Positions 39,601 through 43,998 of a stretch of DNA of 64,000 bases are shown here, one piece after another (the first letter of the stretch is position 1; each line of letters opens with the position of its first letter). Location of the stretch: NCBI RefSeq assembly GCF_001949145.1, contig NW_019091380.1, positions 1,891,866 through 1,955,865 on the forward strand, in the 5' to 3' direction. This DNA comes from Acanthaster planci (lineage: Eukaryota; Echinodermata; Asteroidea; Valvatida; Acanthasteridae). Under the pieces are notes generated by a model. That model had not been told where the DNA came from. It saw nothing but the letters and a program-made list of their open reading frames with translations, and did no database searches. Made by a program: the position numbers and the translations under genes.

Positions 39601-42600
39601 TATCATCAATGAAACTTTATAAACGAAAGTATACCACTTAATAGGTACATGAACTGAAAGTCTTTAAAAGCTTGGAATATATAGTTATCGTCCCGCCCAA
39701 AAAAATGTAGGAATGAAGAGCGTATCAAAATAAAATTTAAGATAAGCCTTTATATGGACAATTCAGTTTTGCTCCAAGCTACCATATACTATATTTCCCA
39801 CGATGTAAAGCTTTTAATTAAAATCAAATGTGTTTCGGGATTGTCATTCGAGAATAGCTCAATAATTACATGTACAGTATATCAGGCATAAGGATACACG
39901 ATGCTTTGGAACAAAGTACGGTGATGTGTTAACTTATTTTTCATCTTTGAACCTTGTTGAAATTTTGTTATTTATCTGAAACACAGCTTTTGGGAGACAG
40001 AATAACAATAAAAAAGCATGTGTCGCCAATTATGCTTCGCTTATTATTTTTTGTGTTCAAAAAGGTAAATCATGTAAGCATACATGTAAATCAGTTTCCG
40101 TGATTCTCTTTGGTCGAATTTTCACTTACAAGACCACCTGGTCTCCTAGGCTAATGTAAAACAAAATACAATGTGTAAAATTCTAATGCTTGTCTGAAAT
40201 TATGACTGCCATTTTGTAGTCAAGGCTACGTTGAGAAATGGCAGGTATCGAACCTAACTTGCCCAGCTGGTGGTACATGTATCACCACAGACATGGCCTA
40301 CTGGCGCGTCCGGAGGAAATGAAGCAGCTGCATTTCGTTGTATGGAAAGACCCGTGTCACTAAACATGCATGAGTACTGTTAGGTTCTCTCATTAAATAA
40401 ACGATTAAGGGACGGGTACCTATAGCAACAAGGGAAGCGACTGACGAAGGACATTAATTATCCATCAAGGTGTATACAGAATGCAAGGTGAGGACCGGCC
40501 ATTTTGTGGTACACTATACACTCACAACAGTAGCCTTATCCTTAAAATTTTCCTTTTTTGTCTGATATCAAATACGGGGGGGAGGGTATACTTGAGACAT
40601 GTCAATTTGGGTTATGAAAATATTTACATGCACAAGGAAGAATCCGTATCTTCTATCCCTATGATTCGACAAACGCTAGGGCAATGATACTCAGCCTTCA
40701 TCTAAAAACAAAATTATGTCACTGGGTGGAACGCAATATTTTCAACCATGACATCAGTATGCTATTCCAATTTGTGCAAAATTTCAATGGCTTATTCTAA
40801 ATCCAAAGGACACTATGGCGATGGGAGAGGAACACAGACTTTCATGTTTGATTTCTACAGGTGGATTCTTCAGAAGTGGTTAATACGGTATTCTTTCAAG
40901 TTGACTGGAAATGAGGGGAAAATGCCCCACCACTTTCCCCCAATGTCCTGCATGTGTATGAGTCATTTTACATGTTTTTTTTTATCGCACAATCATCAGA
41001 CCGTGCATAGTACGACATGAGTTTCCCTGAAAGATGCCTTGTAAATGTTTACTTAAAACAAAAATCCAAAAATTCAGGATGAAGTCATCAAACACAAACG
41101 TTTCCAATTTATTTTGAACTTTGAAACTCAAGTTATAATTCACCAGGATAACCTCACCGAAGTGAGTTCAGGTAAGTTAAGACTACAGCTGCGTTCTGCG
41201 TTTCCTATTATACATGTGGCGATATAAAATTAATGATGCCGCGCATGATCAGTTAAAATATTGATTATATAACAATATTATTATGGTATTAATAACAGAA
41301 CAAGTGTTTCGAGCTTAGAAGGGTAGGTTATAATGACAAATGAGCTAAATGTCCCTACATGTTGAAGAAAGTCGATGAAAACACTTTACGAAATCAAGTC
41401 ATGGGACTACCTTACTAAGATGGTGCCCATTATATTTAGTAACATAAAAGTTAACGATGTGGCTTTCTGTTAAACGATGGTACCTTTTCAACACACGTAC
41501 CACTATGGTTATATAACAATCAAATTATCAACACAGGTTTTGCCCTTACCCGATGTGTATTCATAAGCACAATGTATACTCAGTGCTTGTCCGAGAGCTT
41601 GCAAACAAATTTACAAGATACGTAGGGTAAGGGCAAAACAGCATATCCCAGACTCAAAATACATCCTAAAATCAAATTTTGGTGTTATTAGAAGAGTAGC
41701 TCTTGTTTGGGGATCAAGATATACGTTCTCCACAGAGTAAATTATCTAAAGGACCTGAGTGTTTTTGAAGTTAAATCAAGTCATGCATTTTCAAGTGGAC
41801 ACTGTGGGGGGGGATCAACATACGGTGTACATTTATGTTCACATCAATACATTACTTTTCAAATACATTATTGCAAAATCAAAACTGTAATAAATTAACA
41901 ACTGTATGAGATCATCAAAAATATGTTTTACTAAATATCAATGAAACCTAAAGTGCTACCTTTTCTGGCGTTTACATTTTACATAATCCAAGCGTCGGGC
42001 CGACTCAGTCACGCTAGTCATGGTTAAGAATGTTAACATTTCTCTTTAGAATATACCCGATGTAGTCGGCAGAACATCAATCAAACTTATGGATAATCTA
42101 CATGTAAGATAACCAACCTGATCAAAATGTTGGAACCTACCCAGCAATATCATGATGATGCAAAAACTTACAGCAATATCTCTACATATAGGCCTCCCTT
42201 CTGGAAGGACAATTAGGGCTATGTAGTAAGATGTATTTATTGCACATGTATCTGTTGGGTATAAGAGTTCCATGCGGATATTAATACTAATTCCTTTGCA
42301 GTGGTATATTAGCCATCTACATGTATGTCCATTTAGCAGGGAAAACGTTAAACACTACGAATATTTCAAAATAGTCTTATAAGATTTGCGTATGTGAGGG
42401 TATTAGGCCTAAGTGATACCCATATTGGGAACTATTATTTTACTACAGGTTGGAAGATTGATTATTGGGCTAACAGGAGGGGACACCAAAAATTTGTCAA
42501 TTCACAGAACAAGAAGCAAGATGGAAATTCGAATTATTGACGCGTTTGTTAATTGAATACTTCGACTCTTACCATTCTGTGCTTGAGCAGTCCCTACGAG

Positions 42601-42657
42601 CGCCAGCGCCATTGTAGAAACTACCAGATACATCATTCCACACCTATAATATTCCAT
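563..42657 (-). CDS. Gene 1 overall: secreted EGF-CUB protein with at least 45 eight-cysteine EGF-like modules (3' end outside window)
   Basis: The visible coding sequence has 48 exons read on the minus strand, about 2,031 codons, joined through GT-AG introns that are all in phase 1. The order is signal peptide, one six-cysteine EGF, one CUB domain, then 45 EGF-like modules, one per exon. The array consensus is C1-x4-C2-x5-C3-x(3-8)-Ca-x4-C4-x-C5-x2-Cb-[FYW]-x-G-x2-C6. Ca and Cb are extra to the normal EGF six, and Cb replaces the Gly of the usual C-x2-G-[FY] turn. No transmembrane segment is seen, so the product is inferred to be secreted or matrix-bound. CUB and EGF repeats usually mediate protein or glycan binding. 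Notch-type O-glucose (C-x-S-x-P-C) and O-fucose (C2-x4-[ST]-C3) sites occur in some modules. I cannot assign it to a named family. Fibropellin-like or Notch-like labels would rest on EGF content only. Modules below are numbered from the CUB domain. Confidence 0.9.
730..1204. other. Assembly gap, 475 N
   Basis: A run of 475 N in the 1.7-kb stretch between modules 45 and 44. Most introns of the array are shorter, so the gap could hide one further module exon. Its true length is unknown. Confidence 0.99.
1808..1949. mobile_element. Diverged copy of a MITE-like dispersed repeat (copy A)
   Basis: It matches 6503-6690 over most of its length (for example AGTGATGAATT, ACAAATAG, TTTGAAATCA, AACAGGGAC). 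The right end reads CAGATGAAACAGGGAC, and the left end carries only a damaged inverted version. Non-coding. Confidence 0.55.
2109..2259. repeat. Imperfect inverted repeat, arms of about 49 bases
   Basis: The left arm 2109-2157 and the right arm 2211-2259 are reverse complements at about 83% of positions, sharing GACACCATGT, AGATCTC and GTTCTGAT. About 53 bases separate the arms. It looks like a foldback element. Confidence 0.7.
2380..2502 (-). CDS. Gene 1 exon 47: EGF-like module 44
   Basis: Forty-one codons starting VNPC. C3-Ca is QRVPNS, and C6 is followed by RQG. Eight cysteines, donor CAAG|GTAAAG. Confidence 0.92.
2730..2852 (-). CDS. Gene 1 exon 46: EGF-like module 43
   Basis: Forty-one codons starting VNPC. 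O-glucose site CASNPC. C3-Ca is NRQAGS. Eight cysteines, donor CTTG|GTAACT. Confidence 0.92.
2986..3108 (-). CDS. Gene 1 exon 45: EGF-like module 42
   Basis: Forty-one codons starting INSC. C3-Ca is LRSQSV. Eight cysteines, donor ACAG|GTAGGT. The next intron is only 133 bases. Confidence 0.92.
3288..3410 (-). CDS. Gene 1 exon 44: EGF-like module 41
   Basis: Forty-one codons starting LNPC. NAT sequon in the C3-Ca loop, Trp after Cb. Eight cysteines, donor CAAG|GTAGGT. Confidence 0.92.
4014..4133 (-). CDS. Gene 1 exon 43: EGF-like module 40
   Basis: Forty codons starting LNAC. O-fucose site VNGGTC. The residue after Cb is Val instead of an aromatic (CVSG). Eight cysteines, donor ACAA|GTGAGT. 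Confidence 0.92.
4809..4922 (-). CDS. Gene 1 exon 42: EGF-like module 39
   Basis: Thirty-eight codons starting VAAC. C3-Ca is QEY, and C2 is preceded by Gln (SSLQC). Eight cysteines, acceptor TTTTCAG|CTG, donor ACCA|GTGAGT. Confidence 0.9.
5842..5955 (-). CDS. Gene 1 exon 41: EGF-like module 38
   Basis: Thirty-eight codons starting VNYC, one of the two shortest. C3-Ca is only LNG. O-glucose site CASNPC. Trp after Cb. Eight cysteines, donor ATAC|GTAAGT. Confidence 0.92.
6255..6377 (-). CDS. Gene 1 exon 40: EGF-like module 37
   Basis: Forty-one codons starting VDLC. C1-C2 is five residues (QTSNF). O-fucose site LNGATC, NCS sequon at Ca, and His after Cb. Eight cysteines, donor CAAC|GTAAGA. 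Confidence 0.92.
6503..6690. mobile_element. MITE-like element with terminal inverted repeats (copy B)
   Basis: The left end TGTCCCTGTCACATCTGAC (6513-6531) is the reverse complement, with two mismatches, of the right end GTCAGGTGTAACAGGGACA (6662-6680). A shorter, diverged copy sits at 1808-1949. There is no open reading frame of note. Confidence 0.65.
6819..6941 (-). CDS. Gene 1 exon 39: EGF-like module 36
   Basis: Forty-one codons starting VNPC. C2-C3 is LAGGA and C3-Ca is TPLPGD. Eight cysteines, donor AACC|GTAAGA. Confidence 0.92.
7732..7854 (-). CDS. Gene 1 exon 38: EGF-like module 35
   Basis: Forty-one codons starting KNQC. C3-Ca is VPDANS. Eight cysteines, donor AATA|GTAAAT. Confidence 0.9.
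8423..8539 (-). CDS. Gene 1 exon 37: EGF-like module 34
   Basis: Thirty-nine codons starting LDPC. Short C3-Ca loop (VATS). Eight cysteines and no predicted O-glycan site. Donor ACAA|GTAAGT. Confidence 0.92.
9065..9187 (-). CDS. Gene 1 exon 36: EGF-like module 33
   Basis: Forty-one codons starting IDPC. O-glucose site CLSTPC and O-fucose site QNGGTC. Eight cysteines, donor CAAC|GTAAGT. Only 182 bases of intron separate it from module 32. Confidence 0.92.
9370..9498 (-). CDS. Gene 1 exon 35: EGF-like module 32
   Basis: Forty-three codons starting INAC. C3-Ca is eight residues (VSSNEVGN). C2 is preceded by Met (EQSMC). Eight cysteines, donor ACAC|GTAAGT. Confidence 0.92.
9997..10122 (-). CDS. 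Gene 1 exon 34: EGF-like module 31
   Basis: Forty-two codons starting QDPC. O-fucose site LNGGTC. C3-Ca is seven residues (SRFGGTS). Eight cysteines, donor GAAA|GTAAGT. Confidence 0.92.
11055..11177 (-). CDS. Gene 1 exon 33: EGF-like module 30
   Basis: Forty-one codons starting VDQC. O-fucose site QNGGTC. C3-Ca is VPEPNS. The first half resembles module 44 (ANNPCQNGG, then PNSCTA). Eight cysteines, donor TTCT|GTAAGT. Confidence 0.92.
11715..11837 (-). CDS. Gene 1 exon 32: EGF-like module 29
   Basis: Forty-one codons starting LDQC. C2-C3 is QNQGV and C3-Ca is QPVGSV. Eight cysteines, donor ACTC|GTAAGT. Confidence 0.92.
12414..12536 (-). CDS. Gene 1 exon 31: EGF-like module 28
   Basis: Forty-one codons starting LDQC. 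C3-Ca is NPVPGT, and C4-C5-Cb reads CQCQPC. Eight cysteines, donor ATCA|GTAAGT. Confidence 0.92.
13156..13278 (-). CDS. Gene 1 exon 30: EGF-like module 27
   Basis: Forty-one codons starting INPC. It carries all three site types: O-glucose CDSFPC, O-fucose RSGGTC and the sequon NYT. Eight cysteines, donor ACAT|GTAGGT. Confidence 0.92.
14091..14213 (-). CDS. Gene 1 exon 29: EGF-like module 26
   Basis: Forty-one codons starting QDPC. C2 is preceded by Gln (ATHQC). O-fucose site QNGATC. Eight cysteines, donor ACAT|GTAAGT. Confidence 0.92.
14495..14617 (-). CDS. Gene 1 exon 28: EGF-like module 25
   Basis: Forty-one codons starting VDPC. O-glucose site CISNPC and O-fucose site QNYGTC. C3-Ca is SQAPNA. 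Eight cysteines, donor ATTT|GTAAGT. Confidence 0.92.
15250..15372 (-). CDS. Gene 1 exon 27: EGF-like module 24
   Basis: Forty-one codons starting INQC. C2-C3 is SNEGF and C3-Ca is RPVAGS. Eight cysteines, donor ATCC|GTAAGT. Confidence 0.92.
15788..15904 (-). CDS. Gene 1 exon 26: EGF-like module 23
   Basis: Thirty-nine codons starting LDPC. O-fucose site LNGGSC, and an NAT sequon in a short C3-Ca loop. Trp after Cb. Eight cysteines, donor GAAT|GTGAGT. Confidence 0.92.
16404..16532 (-). CDS. Gene 1 exon 25: EGF-like module 22
   Basis: Forty-three codons starting LNAC. C1-C2 is six residues (VDNGNP). O-fucose site LNGGTC. Eight cysteines, donor ACCT|GTGAGT. Confidence 0.92.
17255..17380 (-). 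CDS. Gene 1 exon 24: EGF-like module 21
   Basis: Forty-two codons starting LDPC. C3-Ca is seven residues (SRRDGTS), and Ca-C4 (TEAV) lacks the usual aromatic. Eight cysteines, donor ACAC|GTAAGT. Confidence 0.92.
17990..18109 (-). CDS. Gene 1 exon 23: EGF-like module 20
   Basis: Forty codons starting VNPC. O-glucose site CQSSPC. C3-Ca is SISQD. Eight cysteines, donor ACAT|GTGAGT. Confidence 0.92.
18471..18593 (-). CDS. Gene 1 exon 22: EGF-like module 19
   Basis: Forty-one codons starting VDQC. C2-C3 reads FKSGV and His follows Cb (CHTG). Eight cysteines, donor ACTG|GTGAGT. Confidence 0.92.
19027..19058. repeat. Short perfect hairpin in the intron between modules 18 and 19
   Basis: CTTTGCTCAGC and GCTGAGCAAAG are perfect 11-base inverted repeats around a 10-base loop. 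Related TGCTCAGCAA strings occur about 250 bases away near 18790. Confidence 0.5.
19408..19530 (-). CDS. Gene 1 exon 21: EGF-like module 18
   Basis: Forty-one codons starting IDQC. C3-Ca is SKVLGS and Trp follows Cb (CWTG). Eight cysteines, donor ATCC|GTGAGT. Confidence 0.92.
19995..20111 (-). CDS. Gene 1 exon 20: EGF-like module 17
   Basis: Thirty-nine codons starting MSAC. O-glucose site CISNPC and an NGT sequon after Cb. Short C3-Ca loop (SPTS). Eight cysteines, donor AATG|GTGAGT. Confidence 0.92.
20569..20694 (-). CDS. Gene 1 exon 19: EGF-like module 16
   Basis: Forty-two codons starting IDPC, with O-glucose site CSSFPC. C3-Ca is seven residues (SRVGSSD). Eight cysteines, donor ACAG|GTGGGT. 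Confidence 0.92.
21813..21935 (-). CDS. Gene 1 exon 18: EGF-like module 15
   Basis: Forty-one codons starting QNPC. C2 is preceded by Ala (NNHAC), and NNA replaces the usual NGG. Eight cysteines, donor GTTT|GTAAGT. Confidence 0.92.
22436..22558 (-). CDS. Gene 1 exon 17: EGF-like module 14
   Basis: Forty-one codons starting IDPC, with O-glucose site CSSNPC. C3-Ca is TSVQSS. Eight cysteines, donor ATCC|GTAAGC. Confidence 0.92.
22954..23070 (-). CDS. Gene 1 exon 16: EGF-like module 13
   Basis: Thirty-nine codons starting LEPC, the only module with Glu in that position. Short C3-Ca loop (SPTS), identical to module 17. Eight cysteines, donor TCAA|GTAAGT. Confidence 0.92.
23492..23614 (-). CDS. 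Gene 1 exon 15: EGF-like module 12
   Basis: Forty-one codons starting IDPC. The aromatic after Cb is replaced by Asn (CNAG). C3-Ca is TRDPSN. Eight cysteines, donor ACAG|GTACAT. Confidence 0.92.
24651..24930. repeat. Tandem repeat of 55-60 bases, five copies
   Basis: Copies start at 24651, 24709, 24769, 24824 and 24879, each with (T)GGCAAGYRTGCC followed by a G run and GTGTG. They are diverged and lie in the 1.6-kb intron between modules 12 and 11. Confidence 0.8.
25247..25372 (-). CDS. Gene 1 exon 14: EGF-like module 11
   Basis: Forty-two codons starting RDPC. It is the only module with three residues between C5 and the extra cysteine Cb (C-QLG-C). An NGS sequon sits in the C3-Ca loop. Donor ACAC|GTGAGT. 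Confidence 0.92.
26357..26473 (-). CDS. Gene 1 exon 13: EGF-like module 10
   Basis: Thirty-nine codons starting QDPC. The C3-Ca loop is short (TMLS). O-fucose site LNGGTC. Eight cysteines, donor CAGT|GTAAGT. Confidence 0.92.
27202..27324 (-). CDS. Gene 1 exon 12: EGF-like module 9
   Basis: Forty-one codons starting INQC. C1-C2 is SPNP and C3-Ca is SPVGLS. Eight cysteines and no predicted O-glycan site. Donor ACCT|GTAAGT. Confidence 0.92.
27620..27872. mobile_element. Non-autonomous DNA transposon (MITE), 253 bp with 13-bp terminal inverted repeats
   Basis: AGGGAGCGTCTCA (27620-27632) is mirrored exactly by TGAGACGCTCCCT (27860-27872). The right end carries a nested near-perfect hairpin formed by GCGTCTCATTATTCTGA and TCAGAATTATGAGACGC. 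No coding capacity is seen. A TTA or TAA target duplication is possible but unclear. Confidence 0.75.
27958..28080 (-). CDS. Gene 1 exon 11: EGF-like module 8
   Basis: Forty-one codons starting IDQC. The NYT before C4 is an N-glycosylation sequon. C3-Ca is LIDPND. Eight cysteines, donor ACTC|GTAAGT. Confidence 0.92.
28266..28325. repeat. 21-bp tandem repeat, three copies
   Basis: AAGACTTCAGAGTCTAAAT recurs at a 21-base period. A diverged copy of this stretch and its neighbours appears again near 28490-28570 (CTAAGACTTCAG, AGAAAAGTACT), which suggests an older duplication of about 200-240 bases within the same intron. Confidence 0.7.
29199..29321 (-). CDS. Gene 1 exon 10: EGF-like module 7
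   Basis: Forty-one codons starting KNPC. O-glucose (CNSAPC) and O-fucose (ENGGTC) sites are both present. C3-Ca is VQDPNF. Eight cysteines, donor TTCC|GTAAGT. The intron to module 6 is only 180 bases on the far side. Confidence 0.92.
29502..29627 (-). CDS. Gene 1 exon 9: EGF-like module 6
   Basis: Forty-two codons starting LDPC. C2-C3 is only four residues (INGF), one short, while the C3-Ca loop is long (QRSTTGDA). Eight cysteines, donor ATCC|GTGAGT. Confidence 0.92.
30456..30578 (-). CDS. Gene 1 exon 8: EGF-like module 5
   Basis: Forty-one codons starting QDAC. It has O-glucose (CSSFPC) and O-fucose (ENGGSC) sites together, plus an NQS sequon in the C3-Ca loop. Eight cysteines, donor ACAG|GTAGGC, acceptor TTTGAAG|ACC. 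Confidence 0.92.
31546..31668 (-). CDS. Gene 1 exon 7: EGF-like module 4
   Basis: Forty-one codons starting VDLC. C2 is preceded by Val rather than Pro (LTNNVC). C3-Ca is VMDDT. Eight cysteines and no Notch-type glycosylation site. Donor ATCT|GTGAGT. Confidence 0.92.
32461..32595 (-). CDS. Gene 1 exon 6: EGF-like module 3 (longest)
   Basis: Forty-five codons starting KNQC. The C1-C2 loop is six residues (MNPSNP) and Ca-C4 is six (GVGDLI) instead of four. It has eight cysteines and the O-fucose site QNGGTC. The donor is GATC|GTACGT. Confidence 0.9.
32596..34722 (-). other. Intron between modules 2 and 3, 2.1 kb
   Basis: Apart from the relict CUB fragment I found no EGF or CUB exon here. Poly-T and poly-C runs occur near 33600 and 33781. 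Confidence 0.45.
34630..34670 (-). pseudogene. Relict CUB-exon fragment in the intron after module 2
   Basis: These 41 bases match 37491-37531 of the CUB exon at 34 of 41 positions, and all seven differences are transitions. Read on the minus strand in the same frame, the piece gives [13 protein letters not shown] beside [13 protein letters not shown] of the real domain. Weaker similarity continues about 20 bases on the C-terminal side (TGAC-ACC). A stop codon precedes it in frame and no splice sites frame a full CUB exon. It is probably what is left of a duplicated CUB exon. Confidence 0.75.
34723..34845 (-). CDS. Gene 1 exon 5: EGF-like module 2
   Basis: Forty-one codons starting FNIC. C1-C2 is five residues (ASSDP), one longer than usual. 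The C3-Ca loop is FQSVD. Eight cysteines, donor GAAC|GTAAGT. The relict CUB piece lies about 50 bases beyond this donor. Confidence 0.9.
34846..35518 (-). other. Intron between modules 1 and 2
   Basis: AT-rich, with a run of alternating CATGTA near 35150. No exon or clear repeat element is seen. Confidence 0.4.
35519..35638 (-). CDS. Gene 1 exon 4: EGF-like module 1 (seven cysteines)
   Basis: Forty codons starting VDPC. It is the only array module with no cysteine in the C3-C4 loop ([10 protein letters not shown]), yet it keeps the extra cysteine before FRG, so the cysteine count is odd. The loop holds an NFS sequon. The donor is CTTC|GTAAGT. Confidence 0.9.
36206..36291. repeat. GC-rich imperfect hairpin
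   Basis: The arms 36206-36240 and 36261-36291 pair through GGGGTCCGACATCCG against CGGACGTCAGACCCC, with CpG-rich inner parts. It is a conspicuous G+C island in an AT-rich intron. Confidence 0.55.
37186..37200. promoter_or_regulatory. Nuclear-receptor-like palindrome GGGTCA-GAT-TGACCC
   Basis: An exact inverted repeat of GGGTCA with three-base spacing, one base per half-site away from the classic AGGTCA element. More GGGTCA/TGACCC strings follow to 37260, so it may simply be part of a short dispersed repeat. Confidence 0.2.
37332..37703 (-). CDS. Gene 1 exon 3: CUB domain
   Basis: A single 372-base exon (124 codons, phase 1-1) between acceptor GCACGAAG|TCAACC and donor GGCGG|GTGAGT. CUB hallmarks in order are [10 protein letters not shown] near residue 14, an acidic stretch ending in DDLYIG, and [18 protein letters not shown] at the end, where CUBs usually read F-x-S-D-x(5)-G-[FW]. 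The Glu/Asp pair before LYIG and the later Asp match the positions used by calcium-binding CUBs. Only two cysteines are present, seven residues apart near the N-terminus. The second, C-terminal CUB disulfide pair is absent. One N-glycosylation site sits at NLS and another at NVS. A short degenerate copy of its middle lies at 34630-34670. Confidence 0.92.
38198..38317 (-). CDS. Gene 1 exon 2: canonical six-cysteine EGF domain
   Basis: Forty codons, acceptor TTACAG|CATGTC and donor TCAA|GTAAGT, phase 1-1. The cysteine pattern is the ordinary EGF one (C-x4-C-x5-C-x11-C-x-C-x8-C), unlike every module after the CUB domain. It carries both Notch-type sites, CQSNPC for O-glucose and NGRGTC for O-fucose, and an NCS sequon at its end. 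No D-x-[DN]-[EQ] calcium motif precedes C1. Confidence 0.88.
38318..42572 (-). other. Gene 1 first intron, 4.3 kb
   Basis: This long first intron is AT-rich and I see no coding exon in it. It holds a small inverted-repeat element at 41537-41639 and short poly-purine runs such as the G run near 40577. Long first introns often carry regulatory DNA, but nothing specific is recognised here. Confidence 0.5.
41537..41639. mobile_element. Small inverted-repeat element (MITE-like), 103 bp
   Basis: The outer 15 bases GTTTTGCCCTTACCC (41537-41551) and GGGTAAGGGCAAAAC (41625-41639) are exact inverted repeats, with weaker pairing inside. It lies in the first intron of gene 1. Confidence 0.75.
42573..42657 (-). 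CDS. Gene 1 exon 1: start codon and signal peptide
   Basis: The ATG at 42657-42655 has A at -3 and G at +4. An in-frame TGA lies just upstream at 42675-42673, so no longer N-terminus exists in this exon. The exon codes for 28 residues plus one base: a short charged start (MEYYRCGMM), a hydrophobic core ([13 protein letters not shown]) and a small-residue end (TAQA-Q), which is a good signal peptide with likely cleavage after TAQA. The donor is AATG|GTAAGAG, phase 1. The split codon G|CA joins to the EGF exon at 38317. No TATA box is obvious upstream, and a non-coding 5' exon cannot be excluded. Confidence 0.85.
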
Positions 42658-43453
42658 GATAACTTGTACCAATCATACAGCTGTAAGGATCTGGATTCAA
42701 CAAGTACGTGTGATATTCCCGGCCGTCAGTAATGCCTATCCGCCAGCGGAAACGGCAGGAACAGAGATCGCTGGCGAACTACCAGGTATTTGCGGTTGGT
42801 CGTGAAATATCCCAAGATCGATCACAGTTCCCGACCGATGTACTGATATTTTTTACGGTTAAACTGCACTGGAGATTTGTTGCTTCACCATGAAATGTCT
42901 CCAGCGTCAGAAATCCCTGTGGTAGTAGAAATATTTCGTAACTGAATTATACGTACATACGCCAAGTATTGCTATAGGCCCAACGTGATCCATCATCACA
43001 ATACAAACTTCTCAGGCGTGGAGAATCCGTTTCTCACACAATTGACATGTAAATCACATTGCTGTTACCCCGCTGTCGAACATCGGCCAGTGGGCCTGTG
43101 TGTATAGTGGGAAATATTCTGTCAACAAAAGGGAGACTTGGGGTTCAGGAGAAAACATGACGCATGGTGAATTGACCACGGGGTGGAGTCGTACAAAGCT
43201 GAAGTGGGAGTTTGGAGTGCATGGGGAGACGAGAAAAAAAGACCAACTTCTTTGGAATATAGTCTGGGTTTTACATGACAGGAGGGTCGCATTGCTTTGG
43301 CTCGTAACTTGTTTTCAGCATTTACAATACCATATGAAAAGATTCCTGTAATTTAATTGGGGCATAAACTTTTGTTTCTATAGTATAACATCGACTATCA
43401 GAAGAAAATCGGGTGTAAGAAAAAAAACCCTGAATGGCAAGTGACAATGTTCT

Positions 43454-43998
43454 TATAGATACCCCCTTGTTATTCTCTTTCATCAGTTTGTTGAATGTTC
43501 CCTTCAAAATGTCATTCTCTTCACTTTTGTTAAGTCCGTCAATTGTTTTGTCATATTTCAAGCGTTGTAATTGTGTTTAGGAACTGAAGAACACAAAAAA
43601 TACGGAATAGATTAGAAGGCTATCATGCATAAGTTCCGCAAAATTGTCTGATCTACATTCACAATCTCTGTGAGCTTGTCCGATATTGGGCTAATTACCC
43701 TGCCCATGGTTGCACCTCGTCACCGGGCCGCACCTGACTGATGTGTCCCAAGCAACTGGCTGCGGCCTAGGTAACAAGCTATCTGATGAAACCACTGCCT
43801 GCCGCTTGTCATTTGCTCTCATTGGCGGCTGTGCTTTTCTAGACAAGGTGCCTCGGAGATCGTATGAAGCAAACTATGGGACAGAGAGAACCCCCCTGCC
43901 TTTGTGTTGGTGATTGTAATACTGGTATCTCAGGAATTCTAATAATTCTCAGGAATAGTATAGATACCCCCTTGTTATTCTCTTTCATCAGTTTGTTG
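43454..43998. repeat. Pair of identical 40-bp direct repeats 505 bp apart
   Basis: The 40 bases at 43454-43493 and 43959-43998 are identical (they start TATAGATACCCCCTTG and end CAGTTTGTTG). Sequences outside them do not match. Their origin is unknown: they may be ends of an element or a local copying event. Confidence 0.85.
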
